Assembly (NCBI GenBank): GCA_013339765.2
Contig: CM023454.1
Location: 133,937,399 to 134,001,398 of the forward strand
From: Haemaphysalis longicornis
Lineage: Eukaryota; Arthropoda; Arachnida; Ixodida; Ixodidae
Length of the DNA: 64,000 nucleotides
Direction of reading: 5' to 3'
Positions 9,440-20,836 of the stretch are shown here, piece after piece (the stretch's first letter is position 1; every line of letters starts with the position of its first letter). Below the pieces are notes generated by a model, which was not told the origin of the DNA, searched no databases, and was given only the letters and a program-made list of their open reading frames with translations. A program made the position numbers and the translations under genes.

Positions 9440-12240
9440 ATAAAAAAGGTACTATGATGGTTAAAATCACTGTTCTAAAACATTCGAAAACTGCAATCAA
9501 CTATAACTGGTGTATAAGCCTAGTGTCTTCTAAAAGTTGAAAAAGTTTAATTACTCTACAAGTGGTTCGTCACCCACTAAAAACGCAGGGTGTAGGGGGA
9601 TGCAATTTCTGTATAACGCTTTAAAATGTCTAGCGCGGGCTGCTCCCAGGTGTGGGAAACAAATTGACAAATGTAATACGGTAAGGCGTTCTCCACAGTG
9701 CTCACACATGGGTTCCTGTTATTTTTTATAAGGAAGCCACGTGTGAGCTCAAAGTGACCTATACAAAACCGCTGGTTTTGTATAGGTCAAAAACGGTTTC
9801 TATGCTTTAACTAGGCGTAGCTTATTTCTGATTCTTCTGTCCCATTCATTTTGCTAGTGCAATTCGAATGTCTTTTCGCAGGTCGTGGTGGGGAAGCTTG
9901 AACTTTGTTCTTGCACAACGCTTTGTATCGTAGGCTGCTCTATCGACAGTTTCAATATGGCGTGGGATCGAACAAAGAACCGCGCCAACCCCTACGATGA
10001 CAGACAGCACAATTTTTAGCACACTTACAGCTGAATTTTTCGAAGGGACAAGGGAAGTTTTTGCACGTATGGCAATTTAGGGATCTGTGAAAATTGCCAC
10101 CTTTTGTAATCTCTTTCCTATTATATCTTCAATAGCTGGGATTATATCAAAGATCTCTGCAGTGAAAACACTGCCTTCGTCTGCTATCCTCTCCGCAACA
10201 GTTACCACTGAGTTTATAAAATCATAACCAGTGTGCCGAGTAGTCTGTACTGTACTATAGCTTCTGTACTATAGCTAATGTATAGTAGCTTCTGTAATTT
10301 TTGTTAGTGCAAGAAATTCTTGGCACAAAAACTGGTGTGCAAAATGTTTTTGTCATATTTGAAGAAAAACAGGTCATATTTGGTAGCGCTGTGGTTGCAG
10401 GGGACTTCAGCGTTCGAAATACTCAGGAACGGGGACCGGCATATCTTGAAAGAGTACTCGGACATGCACTCCTTCAAACGGAGGTCAAAAGGGCAGACAA
10501 TTCTAGGCTTGCTCTTATACAGCTTCTTGTATCTGTTTTCAAACAATTCACCGGTGCAAGGAAGGTCCTTTATGCATGCTATTTTGGCCGCATATATTTT
10601 AAGCCTAACAAGGTGGTCAGTTGTTGATCGAAACTGCCGAAAATCACATTGAAACCTTCGTAGGTAATCTAAACGTTGAAGAACAAATAGCAATCTAAAA
10701 TTTACGGTTCGTTCCAATGTCTTGTACAGGCAATTGGTCAACGTTATGTGTCCGTAGCTTGATGGACATTTTGGTGCCTTGCCAGCTTTCAATAACAAAA
10801 TTACCAGCACCTTTTTTCATGCTTTGGGCAGCTTACCTGTTTTCCCCATCTCCTTGAAAAACTCCAGGAGTAGTTCTAAGCAGCTGTCAATTATAGGCTG
10901 CAGAAAAGCGTAGTAGATAAAGTGAGGGCCCACAGAAGCAGCTTTGCACTGAGCAAGTGCACTTGTAAGTTTGTACAATGTAAATTCTTGGTTACAGTGC
11001 TCTGCGTTGTTGCTAGTATTTTTAATCCTGAACTTTTCAGCACTAGCCTTATGTGTCATGAAGTGTTGCTGGTAAATTGTATCGCTAGAAGCACCTGCAA
11101 AGTGGGAACCTGAAATATCCGCTTCCGTTTGTAACAAATCGTCCCCACCGTCGGTAGAAAAAAGTGGTACAGTAAACCGTCTGTAGCTGCCTTTGACGTT
11201 TCGTACATGGTCTTAGACTATCTTGCAGGAGCGGTAGTGTTTATTGTGCTTACAAAGTTTTGCCACAGTGTTCTTTTCGCTCCTTTTCTCATTTTCCTGA
11301 AAGTAGATCGCACAGCCTTAAAGCTAAAGCAACTATCCATGGTAGGGTACTGTCTGAACATACCCTAGACGTTGTTTTGCTCTTTCCGGTCTTCGCGACA
11401 TGCATCATTCTACCAGGTTTGGTTGCTTCGGGATTCCCCAAGGTGTTTGTGATGCAACCACCTTTGCAGCTGTAAGCAGCTCTTCACAAAAGTACGCGTT
11501 TGCCTAATCGATGAACATACTGCTCATGTCAAAGCGAGCAAAGCTTACCGACTCCTTAAATATTTTAGTTTCCATCGCGGTGGGTAGCTTTGGAGGGAAG
11601 GAAAAGGCTGCACTTCATGCAACACAGCAGGAAAGTGGTCACTTCTCTGTGGATCGTTCAGTACACTCCACTCCAAATCCATCTGGAGCTGTGCTGACTC
11701 CACGCAAAGGTGTAATGCGCATAAGCTTCCAGCACAGGCAGAGAAGTTTGTCTTGTGTTTATTATTTAAAGCAGTAAAACTATTGCAAGTTACCCACAGT
11801 TCGATTAGTTCTCCCCTACCTTTAATTTTTTCTCTCCCCACAGGTAGTGGTGCATTAAAATCTCTTAATAAAACTAATGGTGTGGGAAGTTATTCAACAG
11901 GGTCGTTACGTTCCTTCAATAAAACGTTGTCTGATTGTGCCAGATAGAGTGATACAAATCGGCGCTGCAACAACATCCAGTGTAGTGTTAAGTTGTACTG
12001 ACTTAAGAATCACGCCTGGTGCCAATACCAAAGCCACACCTTCTGGGGCACAGCTGCAGTCATCTCTGTCCTTTCGCAGAAGGTGAAAATTATGTAGAAT
12101 AGTGTCATGTCTTTTAGACTAATTTCTTTCCTGTAGGGCTATTACTTGGGGTCCATCTTCATCCATTAATTGTGAACATCATCTATATTGTGGACGAGGC
12201 CTCTACAAATCCACTCAACAAAGTAAACTGGCATTTTTAG
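9440..12240 (-). pseudogene. LINE G: I-type non-LTR retrotransposon, decayed
   Basis: Minus-strand non-LTR retrotransposon with recognisable domains in order. The apurinic endonuclease starts near 12235 (MPVYFVEWICRGL) and continues with a DFNA block near 11860 and SDHFP near 11640. Reverse transcriptase follows: ALAQCKAASVGP near 10950, then KAGKAPKCPSSY with LTNCLYKTLERTV from about 10790. An RNase H-like region (10180-10020) contains VFTAE and an IFTDP block. A zinc-finger-like C-terminus (about 9700-9620) reads CEHCGERLTVLHIC. RNase H plus a terminal cysteine/histidine motif is typical of I-clade LINEs. Multiple frameshifts and a gap inside RT mean it is dead. The C-terminus resembles that of LINE E, suggesting one family. 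Confidence 0.7.
9755..9789. repeat. perfect 16-bp inverted repeat, 3-nt loop
   Basis: TGACCTATACAAAACC at 9755-9770 is followed by GCT and then its exact reverse complement at 9774-9789. All 16 pairs match. It lies between the RNase H and C-terminal regions of LINE G, where no structure is needed for coding. Confidence 0.9.
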
Positions 12241-12825
12241 TTTTCGGGTGGGTAAGTCAGAATATAACCTAGGGCTTCCTTTTTTAAAGTCACTGAGGTC
12301 GAATCAGGGAAAGTGACACAGGTCGCTCGTGATTGTTTTCCCGCGGCCAAGTCTGCCGCGCTGTTCTTTTGATCACAGCAAGTCAGGCCGAGGTGGCATG
12401 ACATCCATGCCATCCTCTGAGTTTTGGTGCGGTAGACGAGATGAAAGTTTGTGGTTTTACAACCGCCCCCCCCCCCATTGTGTTGAATTGGGATGGCAGG
12501 AGACCCCGCCACCACCTTTTTGGTGAGCTCAACATGCCTGTATAAGGCGTACCTCCCTCACACACAGCCCATCGCACCAGAGTTTCGGTGGTCGGACTGT
12601 TGTGGCGTGGTGACTGAAACGCCACTTGTAGTTTTAACTATGTTTCGGTACAACGCCTGTCAGCGCCGCGGGCGATGCAACAGTGTTTTGGGCTGTCACG
12701 GGCAGCACGTTGTGGGGCGGGCGCGGACACGAATCAGTTTCACGGGCATAAGTGACCGCAGACACCAGACGCCGTCCCAGCCCTGACCGGCAGCGCCAAC
12801 ATAGGTCCCTAAAGGAAGCAAAGCA
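12241..12825. other. upstream remnant of LINE G, otherwise unassigned
   Basis: On the minus strand a frame ends just before the LINE G endonuclease start and may be the end of its first reading frame. I recognise no domain. A poly-C run lies at 12465-12476. The stretch from about 12540 to 12825 has no supported feature. Confidence 0.3.
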
Positions 12826-13670
12826 TACAGTTTTCTAAGTGTAGAAATACCTTTCTGTTCAATTGAATTTGCTTATAGCGGCTTCTAATGCAAAGAAGTT
12901 TTGTTTTGGCTTTGTTAACGTGTATGTAGTTCTCAAGCATCCAATGAAGTACCTTGCTTATATCCTTTTGAAGAGCTTCAACGGCACGTTCGTACAACGA
13001 ATGTTCAAAAACTAGTTCTGTATCATCAGCATACTGATACGGCCTGGACGAAAGAGATAAATTGTTAATGTCGTTCGTATAAATATTAAAAAGTAAAGGG
13101 CCAATTGTAGAGCCCTGTGGAACCCCATTTTTAATTAGTATTTTCCGCTCATGGCATTTCCTGTTCGAACAGATTGGTACCTTCCCGTAAAGTAGTTCTT
13201 GAATAATTGGCTATATATTCCTCTTAATCCCATGTGTGCTAATTTCTGTAACAATATTTCATGATCAACAGTATCAAAAGCCTTCGACATATCCAGAAAC
13301 AGAGCTAACACTTTTTTATGGCTATGTAACGCTTCAGTGATAGAATCATTAAAGTCTTCTAAAAGTAATGTTGTGATCTTGCCCTGTCGAAAACCATATT
13401 GCGTTTCAGATAAAAGGGAATGTTTGCAGCAAAAATTTATCATGACTGTCGAAATATACTTTTCAAGAATATGGGACATAACAGACAAGATGGCTACTGG
13501 CCTGTAGTTCGCAGGATGTCTTTAGCACCGTTCTTATGTATAGGGCGTACTACGGAAATCTTAATTTTTCTGGAATACTACCGGTCGTTAATATGCCATT
13601 AAGTATCGAAAAAATCACCAAGCCTAATCTGTCTATGTGAACTTTTATATCTCGTGGTCGGATCTTATCG
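12826..13670 (-). pseudogene. LINE A, copy 1: CR1/Jockey-group RT fragment
   Basis: Minus-strand RT fragment of a non-LTR retrotransposon. It contains LEKYISTVMINF, YGFRQGK and a DMSKAFDTVDHEILLQKL block (13310-13250), then a GVPQGS-type block (about 13130-13090) and a YADDT catalytic motif (about 13030). It is nearly identical to the matching part of copy 2 (25620-26470) but stops abruptly at 12826, inside the region after the RT palm. The 5' side is cut where LINE B begins, in opposite orientation, near 13670. Frameshifts are present. It forms the left part of a 2.8-kb duplicated segment. Confidence 0.8.
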
Positions 13671-13674
13671 TATC

Positions 13675-15620
13675 ATAAGCTGTCGAAGCGAAGTGTTGAG
13701 TCGTTGGTAGGCGCCTATGTTGCGCTAATCAGGCAGGGTAGCATGCAGGGGTCTTCGCTATACCATACTAGAACCAACTCTCGTGCCACACTGAAAGGAC
13801 AGCGAGGATCGCCAGTCGCGAGCAGCTCCGGATGCCTCGCTTCTTCAATCTCCACTCTCGTGGAGGCACTGCGCTTGGTTCTCAGCCCTCGTTCCTCACC
13901 CGTAGACAAAGTCGTGTTGACGATTCGCGATTTAATCTCCCCTCTCCTCGCATAATGGCTGTAGCGGCAAAAACTATGATACGGGCCCCATCAGTGCGTC
14001 CAATTCGGGAAAAAGCAACAATCTTTCAATGAAATGCGCGTGGCCCTAGACAGAGGCTTCCAGATTTCCACCGCTTTGTTCTAAAATATGAGTTCCCGCT
14101 CATCGCCATATCGGAGTCCCGACTAACCGCAGATGTACGATTATCGGGATACATACTTTTGCGGTCATCCACTGGAGCAGCAAAGACGACAGTTTTACTA
14201 GGGGGGCGTAACGACCTTACCCTACTCGAACACAACCTGCCACCTGACGCATCGAATGAATTCGCAGCCGCCACAGTGCGACATGCTGGCATATCTTTCA
14301 CTATTATCGCTGCGTACATCCCTCCAAACGCATCACTGAACGGCAGTCGCTTGGAAGACTATATTCGCGCTACACCGCCTCCGCACATCCTGACAGGACA
14401 CTTCAACGCCCACCACCCTTCGTGGGGAAGCAAAAAACCTCGGCTAAAGGACGTCGCCTTTTGGACATTGCTGACCGCCTTGGTTTATGTGTAGTTAACG
14501 CTGGGGACCCAACATGTAATCGTGGAAGGATGTCGAGCGCCCTTGACGCCACCATGGTTTCCGCGGTGTTGCTGATGAATACAAGCTGGTATGCGGACAT
14601 TGACTCCCACGGAAGCGACCACATACCAACGTACATCACTCTGGGTGACTTTCCTGCTGGTCGTCGTAAACCTGCGGTTCAATTTCTGAACTGGAAAGGT
14701 TTCACCACCGTAATGTAAGACAGAGCTGGCGCTTTCTCGTCTTACGATGACGCTATCGACAGCATCACGAAAACCGGGAGGTTGTGCAGCAAAGCCAGCA
14801 GGCTTCCATAGGAGTATACTCCGGTTTATCCTGAATATGACAATCTTCGGGCTATCCACAGAAGGGCGGAAAGACGTGCGCGAAAAATCTTAGTGATCGA
14901 AGACGTACGAGCGGCCAGATACACGCCAAAGCTCATTGAGAGACATTTGGAAAAGCTCACCAAGTGTGAATGGATGTCGTTTTGCTCCAAATTAGACCCC
15001 AGGAAGCCCTGTACGAGGACATGGAGTCTAGTTAGTGGTCTTCGTGCACCACGGGCTCAGTTACATTCATTCACGTCAATTTCCTTGAGAAGGGTTCGGC
15101 TACATCCAGGATGTAGCGGAAGCCTTCTGTTCCAAAATAACCGCCACGCAAGGGTCGCTTCCTACAAGTACCTTTGGAACAATGAGCCCCCCATCGGCGC
15201 ACACGTGTTACCTGGACGCACCCTTTTGTGTGGCGGAACTCGAGGCCGCCCTGGCCTCAGTTCAGAAAGCTTCTTCCCCAGGTCCTGACGGCATCAGCTA
15301 CATGGTTCTGAGTCACCTTAATGCTAATGCGACGCGGTGGCTTCTCTCAGTGTTTAACCATTCTTGGGAAACCGGCCACCTTGAACCAGAGTGGAAGCGC
15401 GCCCGAATAGTACCAGCCTTGAAGCCTGGCAAGGTGCCCACGCACATTGACTCGTATCGGTAAATCGCGCTCCTCAGCTGCATTAGTAAACTGCTAGAGA
15501 AGATGGTACTGCAGCGCTTGGACTGGGACCTCACTGAGAGAGGTATATGTTCGTCGCAGATGTCAGGCTTCCGCAAGTGTCGGAGCAGCATCGATAACGT
15601 GATTGCCCTTGCAACACATG
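13675..15620 (+). pseudogene. LINE B, copy 1: R1/I-group LINE, ORF1 end, endonuclease, start of RT
   Basis: Plus-strand LINE fragment. The end of a first frame (to 13955, VDKVVLTIRDLISPLLA) overlaps the second-frame start as TAATG at 13953-13957. The endonuclease has a TGA at 14030-14032 where the family has tryptophan, and an NAHHPSWGS block (14408-14434). It continues to the SDHIP-type block HGSDHIPTYITL near 14620. The RT entry block SSPGPDGISYMVL lies at 15272-15310, and a WKRARIVPALKPGK block at 15393-15430. The copy is cut at 15620, before the catalytic RT motif. It carries more frameshifts around 14450-14460 than copy 2. Confidence 0.8.
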
Positions 15621-16618
15621 ATGATGATGATGATGGTTGGGTGTTTATGGCGCAAGGCCGACTAAGGGCAAAGAGCGCCAGAGGAAAGTTTATTTAATGA
15701 AGTGAAGTGGTTACCGCACAAAAAAACCGTATCAACCGAACATAGTAAAATCAGTTACAGATAATGGTGATGGCTGGTGTATAGGGCCAGATTTGATTAT
15801 GCGTGATAGGAAATGAGGTTTAAAAACTTAACGTCTGACAAATACTCAAACACACGTTTAACAGAAACAATGGCTTCGTCACCTAGAAACAGCGATGGAT
15901 GTAGTGGGATATGTTGTCTGTAGAGTTCTCTGAAGTGTTTGTGTCGTGTTGTGTGAAGTGCCTTGCATGTGATTAGTATGTGCACTACGGATAGGGCCTC
16001 TCCGCACCTGCTGCACAGAGGTCTTGGAGATGCAGTGAGCAGGTGCGAGTGCGTTGCATGAGTGTGCCCTATCTGTAATCTGGCCAAGGCGACTTCAGTG
16101 TATCTATTACGTGTGTCGGTGGCGTATGGTCCCAAGTGTGGTTTTATTACGTGTAACTTGTTGTCTGTTTGTTCACACCAGTGTGTTTGCCATGTTTTGC
16201 GAAGTTGTTGTCTGATGTGTGGTTTCACGTCGGTGTATAGTAATCTGGTTATGTCTACTGTATTCGAGAGTGTAGCAGCAGCAGCCATTCGGTCCGCTGC
16301 TTCGTTCCCGGCTATACCACGGTGGCCAGGGACCCAGCAAAGAACCAGTTCAAATTTGCGTACATACACACACATATTACCTTGACGATCAGATTGACAA
16401 CGTGGTTTTTCGAAGGCATTGTTGACGACAGTGCCCGCACAACACTGAGGGAATCTGTATAGATAATGGATTGTGGGATGTGGCTTTGAAGTATATGATT
16501 GACAACAAGAAGTACACCGTAAGCCTCTGCTGTAAAGATACTAGTATGACTATTAAGATTTTTGGTGACACTAAGGCCGGGCCCATGCGCCGCGCAAAAC
16601 ACAGAGGTAGAAGTCTTA
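15621..16618 (-). pseudogene. LINE E, 3' part: end of RNase H, C-terminal zinc motif, tail
   Basis: Minus-strand 3' portion of a non-LTR retrotransposon. Reading down from 16618, the second half of RNase H is present: a TAEAYG block, YTDSLSVVRAL, then LCWVPGHRGIAGNEAADR. It is followed by a C-terminal region with LCSRCGEALSVVHILITC and a stop near 15797. The 3' end is a short ATC repeat, seen on the plus strand as ATGATGATG at 15618-15635. The other half of RNase H and the RT lie at 21173-22550, on the far side of the Harbinger insertion. The family is I-like (RNase H plus cysteine-rich C-terminus). Confidence 0.85.
16616..16618. repeat. TTA target-site duplication, left
   Basis: Three-base TTA just before the Harbinger left terminus, matching TTA at 21173-21175 after the right terminus. 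Confidence 0.85.
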
Positions 16619-16808
16619 TGGTGTATTCGGTTGGCCGCTCCGGTCCTCTGGCTCGGAGTCGCCAGATGCAGAGGCGGCTCGCAATCAGAGCGCGAGAGGC
16701 AGCGTACCAACCGAATGCATCGGCGATCTCGGAGCAGCGCGCTTGTAGCGCCACCCAGCAGCCAGCGCGGGAAGCCGCCGGGTAAACATTCCTGCGCTGC
16801 ATCGACGA
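16619..16808. promoter_or_regulatory. left terminal and subterminal region of the Harbinger element
   Basis: Terminal repeat followed by GC-rich DNA. The word ATTCGGTTGG (16625-16634) recurs inverted as CCAACCGAAT at 16707-16716. Two further CCAACCGAA copies lie near the right end, so it is a likely binding motif for one of the element's proteins. The region also precedes the start codon of the Myb-like gene and should hold its promoter; no TATA box is clear. Confidence 0.55.
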
Positions 16809-18627
16809 ATGGCGCCGGGCTTCTCCGACATGTCTCAACCGTCTCAACGCAGCGACATCCCACTGAGCCCAGCACAGTCCGTCTTTTTGACCATGTATGA
16901 CGGTAAGTTCACGAAAAAAACTAGTGAAAGAACTTACTTTTTGCGAACCGCTCGAACTGTAAAGCAGCCCCTTCGCGCGTGTTGCTGAAGCAGTTGTTGA
17001 GTTAACCCCTGTATTGGCACCGTCGTTTTCACCCACAGGCAGGTTTTGCAAACATCTAATCGAGACTGTTATATTAGTAGAGGCTAACAATGTTAGCTCA
17101 AAATCAGCGTGCAGTTGCTGTACACCAAGCAGCCGCCTCGTTGTCATCTGCTGCTCCGCATGGTATTTAGCTTGCTAGAGCGGTTCATCCATTCCACATT
17201 CTGAATCCCAGCGTTTTCGTATGTACATACGCATTGCAACTGCTGCATCGTTTAATCGGGGGAATAAATCGCTCCAGTAGGAATTCAACTTCGTCATATG
17301 CGCGATTGATCAACCCACCCTTTCAGTTGCCTTCATACGAATCGCAGAACGCGTCCTGTGCAGCAATACGCTTTGCATATGTATGATAACCCCTCGTGAT
17401 ATCTGTAAATGTCATGTCACTGAAATTGACTGTTTCCCGTAGGTGACGAACCAAGCCCCGCCTCGTGTGTGGCCGCAGGCACTGCAGACAGCTTGGGCAC
17501 TCCTTGCTCTGGTAAGCACGAGCCTCGCTGCAACGTTTTTTTTTTTTTTTTTTTTTCTGTTGTCAGTGCTAGACTGTTTGCAAACAGGCGGGCCTTGAGT
17601 TCAGCGTTTACTGCTTTTTCTTACTGCAGTGACAACAAAACTATCATTTCTTGGCCATTCAAAACACTGGTTTTTCTTGCTATTGCACAAAATCTGAAAA
17701 TTTGTAGAAATTTCACCTGTATTTTTACCTTGCATTTGTTTGACCTTTACTTCAACGTTAACTGCAGTCTTGCATGTACTTTTCCTTTGCTTACTATTAT
17801 GCTGCAGTGATCACACAAAAAAAAATTGTGGGGCCATTCGAAACGCTAGTTTTTCTTGGTAGTACACCAAATCTGTGAATTTGCAGAATGTCACTTGTGC
17901 TATAACCAAGCATTTATTTTTCTCTGATGAAAACAGGACCATGGGAAGAAGGAGAAACAAGGCTTTTATTGATGCTATATGCACGATATTGAAACAAGGT
18001 CGGCCCTATGAGAAAGTTTCGCAGCAAGCGAGTTATGTACGAACACATTTCCAAGGAAATACTCCAGTCGACCGGAATCTACCGAACCGCAACACAATGC
18101 GAGTCACGCTTCAAGACAATAGCCAAAAGGAAGAAAAATCAAGACACCAACAACAGGACATCAGGCCAGACTCGCTGCCAGGTGTCGTACGAAGAGGAGT
18201 TCGCGCAGATCAGAGCAGCAGATGATAGCATTGAACCCGAAGTTCTTCGTGGTGTCCACTCAGTGACATATAAGAGTGCGCCTAAGCCAACTGAGGAAGC
18301 CAGCACATCTAGCAGCACAACTGCACCCACTGAAAGTATTGACCACAGCAGCTCCGAACCTCTGGATGATTCCGCAAGTGAGGCTACTGAGAATGCAGGC
18401 AATCAACAACGGAAAAGAAAGAACAAAGATGAAGCTGGTCGTCCCAACGCTGGCCGAATGAGGCACATGGAATATTTTTTTGAACGAATGGAGAAACTGA
18501 ATCAAGAACGAGAAGCCAAAAAGGATGAAAGAGAAAAAGGAGAGAAGAACGTCATCTGGAGCTGGTTAAATTGCACAGGGACCACATTGCTGCACTGAAA
18601 GACCTTGGAGCAAAAGCAGACACATGA
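16809..18627 (+). pseudogene. Harbinger Myb/trihelix-like DNA-binding protein gene, 3 exons
   Basis: Accessory DNA-binding protein of Harbinger elements, which in known members helps the transposase reach its sites. Three exons fit in phase: 16809-16902 (start ATG, ends at GTAAGT), 17443-17511 (after TTTCCCGTAG, ends at GTAAGC) and 17937 to about 18627 (after AAACAG). Exon 3 opens with GPWEEGETRLLL and continues with VGPMRKFRSKRVMYEHISKE and RTATQCESRFKTI, a Myb/SANT-trihelix type domain. An acidic, serine-rich linker and a charged C-terminal helix follow. Two defects: TGA at 17990-17992 where tryptophan is expected, and a frameshift near 18545 after which the original C-terminus continues to TGA at 18625-18627. 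An AATAAA signal follows near 18680. Confidence 0.8.
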
Positions 18628-18737
18628 AGACAGCATTACCTGCACACGTGCCTGCCTATGTATGTCGACATACATGTAAAATAAAACTTCTTTTGCTATG
18701 ATACCAACTTTCCCCCAGTTAGTGCTCCCATCACTCC

Positions 18738-20836
18738 TTATAGTTGCCGCATCAAACTGTCTCTCTTCAGTTCGCCTAGACGGCGCAGCACACTTTCACG
18801 GTCAGTCTGCGGCTGCCTGTTTTGATCCAGCTCAGCGCGCTTTTCTCTGATCTGTAGTAGTGCATCTTGTCTTATTTCTTCTCTCTCATCTTCAGTCAAC
18901 AGGTCCTCCACACCTGTGTCACCACTGTCCAGGCATATGTTGTGGAGCACGCAGCATGCTATGATGAACTGCGTGATTTTGTCCACGCTAGTAAATTCGA
19001 TGTACCGAATTTGCCGAAACCTCTGCTTCAATAAAGCAAAAGCATTTTCAATCACCACCCTTGTAGACGAAAGGCGATAATTGTACCTGCATTTATCTTG
19101 AGTCATGTTGCCGTAATTTTTAAACGGCGTAAGCAGGTGTTCCCTAATCGCATACGCTGCATCTCCAAGGATGTGATATTTGCCTACCTCGCAAAGTGTG
19201 GGCAAGTCTTGCTGAACGCTTGATAGACTCAGCACACGGGAATCGTGTACCTTGCTTGGTGGCCGGTAAAAACATCTTGAAATCTTCCTTTGCAATCGCA
19301 GATGCCTTGCATTGTCATTGACACCTCGTCGTGTCTGTTAATATATGTGGACCTTATCTTATTCGCAGGGCAGCGCATCGAAATGTAGGTGCCGTCGATG
19401 CATCCTATTACACCTGGGAATCCTGCAAGCTGAAAAGAGAGCAAATAATTGCCAAGTCAGAATAAACTATGGGCATACTTAGCAAAGGCTTAAGAAATAT
19501 TTTCAAGTACACTTCAGTTTGCAGCGTTGAGTGTAATGCATTAGAAGTTGAAATTATTGGGCCTGATCGGCCAAGCCATGTCAAGGTGATTCTATTTTGT
19601 TTATATGTGTAATCCCAAGAACAAGCATGCAGTACCTTCTATTATATTGTTTTCAGTTTAGTAAACAAAAAATGGAGTTCGAAAGGACTGCTTCTTCACG
19701 CATACTTTATTGTTCCCCGACATAATGTATGAATGCACATTAAAATATATAAGGCGATATACGAACTCACTTCCTGGAAACCCCTTGGCCAAAGCCTCTT
19801 TGTCCAATCCAAAGTGTATGATGTCAGGGGCAATCTTGCAGAGGAAACCAAGCACTCTTTCAGTTATAGCGAAGTGTGTGGACTCTGCCATGTCGAAGAG
19901 GACAGCAACCTCTCTCATTGAGGCCTTGTTGACAGCATACCTATAAATATTGTAAATGTTAAGTGTCGTAACAAGTAGATGCCAGAACATTCATGCAACT
20001 GCATAATGTTGCATGTAAATCAAGCACACGCAGTAAGGAAGGGGGGCGGGGAGGGGGCGTTCCTCAGGTCACTTTTGTTCAGACTGCGTACACGAAATAC
20101 TGCCTCAAGGATGTTAATACCTCTTCACATTTTTGGAAGCACAACAATGAAAAACGATGTTCCTTCAATGCAATTTTTTAAACCTATAGCGGAAGCACAA
20201 GCACTAAGCAGCATGGTTGCTTAAACAAAATCTCTCCGTTAACGAACGTGAAGAGATGATGAGGAACTTCCTTCACGATGGATTTCGAGACGTCTGATCG
20301 TAATCGAAAAAAAATTTCACAGAAGGTCGATATCCATGTGCCGGTTGAGTACACTGTTTGTCGTACACTGAACATTGCAAGCAGCGCTTGTGGCAAGTCG
20401 CGAACAGAAAATGCAATTTGCTCACCAGAGAAATGAGAGAATGTGCTCCTCTGGCGTTTTCACGGGCACACCGCCATGGCTTCTGTCGAACGGGAAAAAT
20501 TCCGATGCTTCAAACTGTTTGATCAGCTCGTAACACGATGAACGTGGGAGGCGGAAATTGCTGCGAAACTGTAAATGGAAATAACATTACGTGCTGCCAC
20601 TTTTGCCTTGCGGCCGACCTTACCTGCTTATCGGAATAATTGCTAACAACGTTCCGAACGTAGCCTTCGACTTTCGGAACATCCAGAGGCTCGGAGAACA
20701 ACTCAGCGAACTTGTCAGCATATATCTGACGATCGTCGTCGTCGTCGTCCGAGCTGCTAGTTTCAACGTCTGCGAGCTGCTGGAACAGCAGCATTGACGT
20801 TTCTTCCGCCTCTAGTAGCCGTCTCCTTTTCGACAT
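18738..20836 (-). CDS. Harbinger DDE transposase gene, 4 exons
   Basis: Transposase catalysing cut-and-paste movement. Minus-strand exons: 20836-20624 (start ATG, acidic region with a run of aspartates, ends CAG|GTAAGG), 20568-20426 (FRSNFRLPRSS then PEEHILSFLW, donor GTGAGC), 19940-19771 (NKASMREVAVLFDM, a helix-turn-helix-like region, donor GTGAGT) and 19422-18738 (catalytic). The third junction is the least certain; acceptor TTGCAG before 19422 keeps the frame. Exon 4 has GCIDGTYI (first Asp), HILGDAAYAIRE (second Asp) and RVVIENAFALLKQRFR (Glu), so the DDE triad is present. One 1-nt frameshift near 19265, in a T run, separates the first Asp from the rest. Otherwise it is well preserved and may be recently inactive. 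Confidence 0.85.

Larger units (their letters stand above)
12826..15620 (+). repeat. 2.8-kb duplicated segment, copy 1
   Basis: From 12826 to 15620 this sequence matches 25620-28422 in direct orientation, with only scattered substitutions and small indels. The copy starts inside LINE A, crosses the LINE A/LINE B head-to-head junction and ends inside the LINE B RT at GCAACACATG. The match breaks exactly where the ATG-repeat tail of LINE E starts. Confidence 0.85.
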
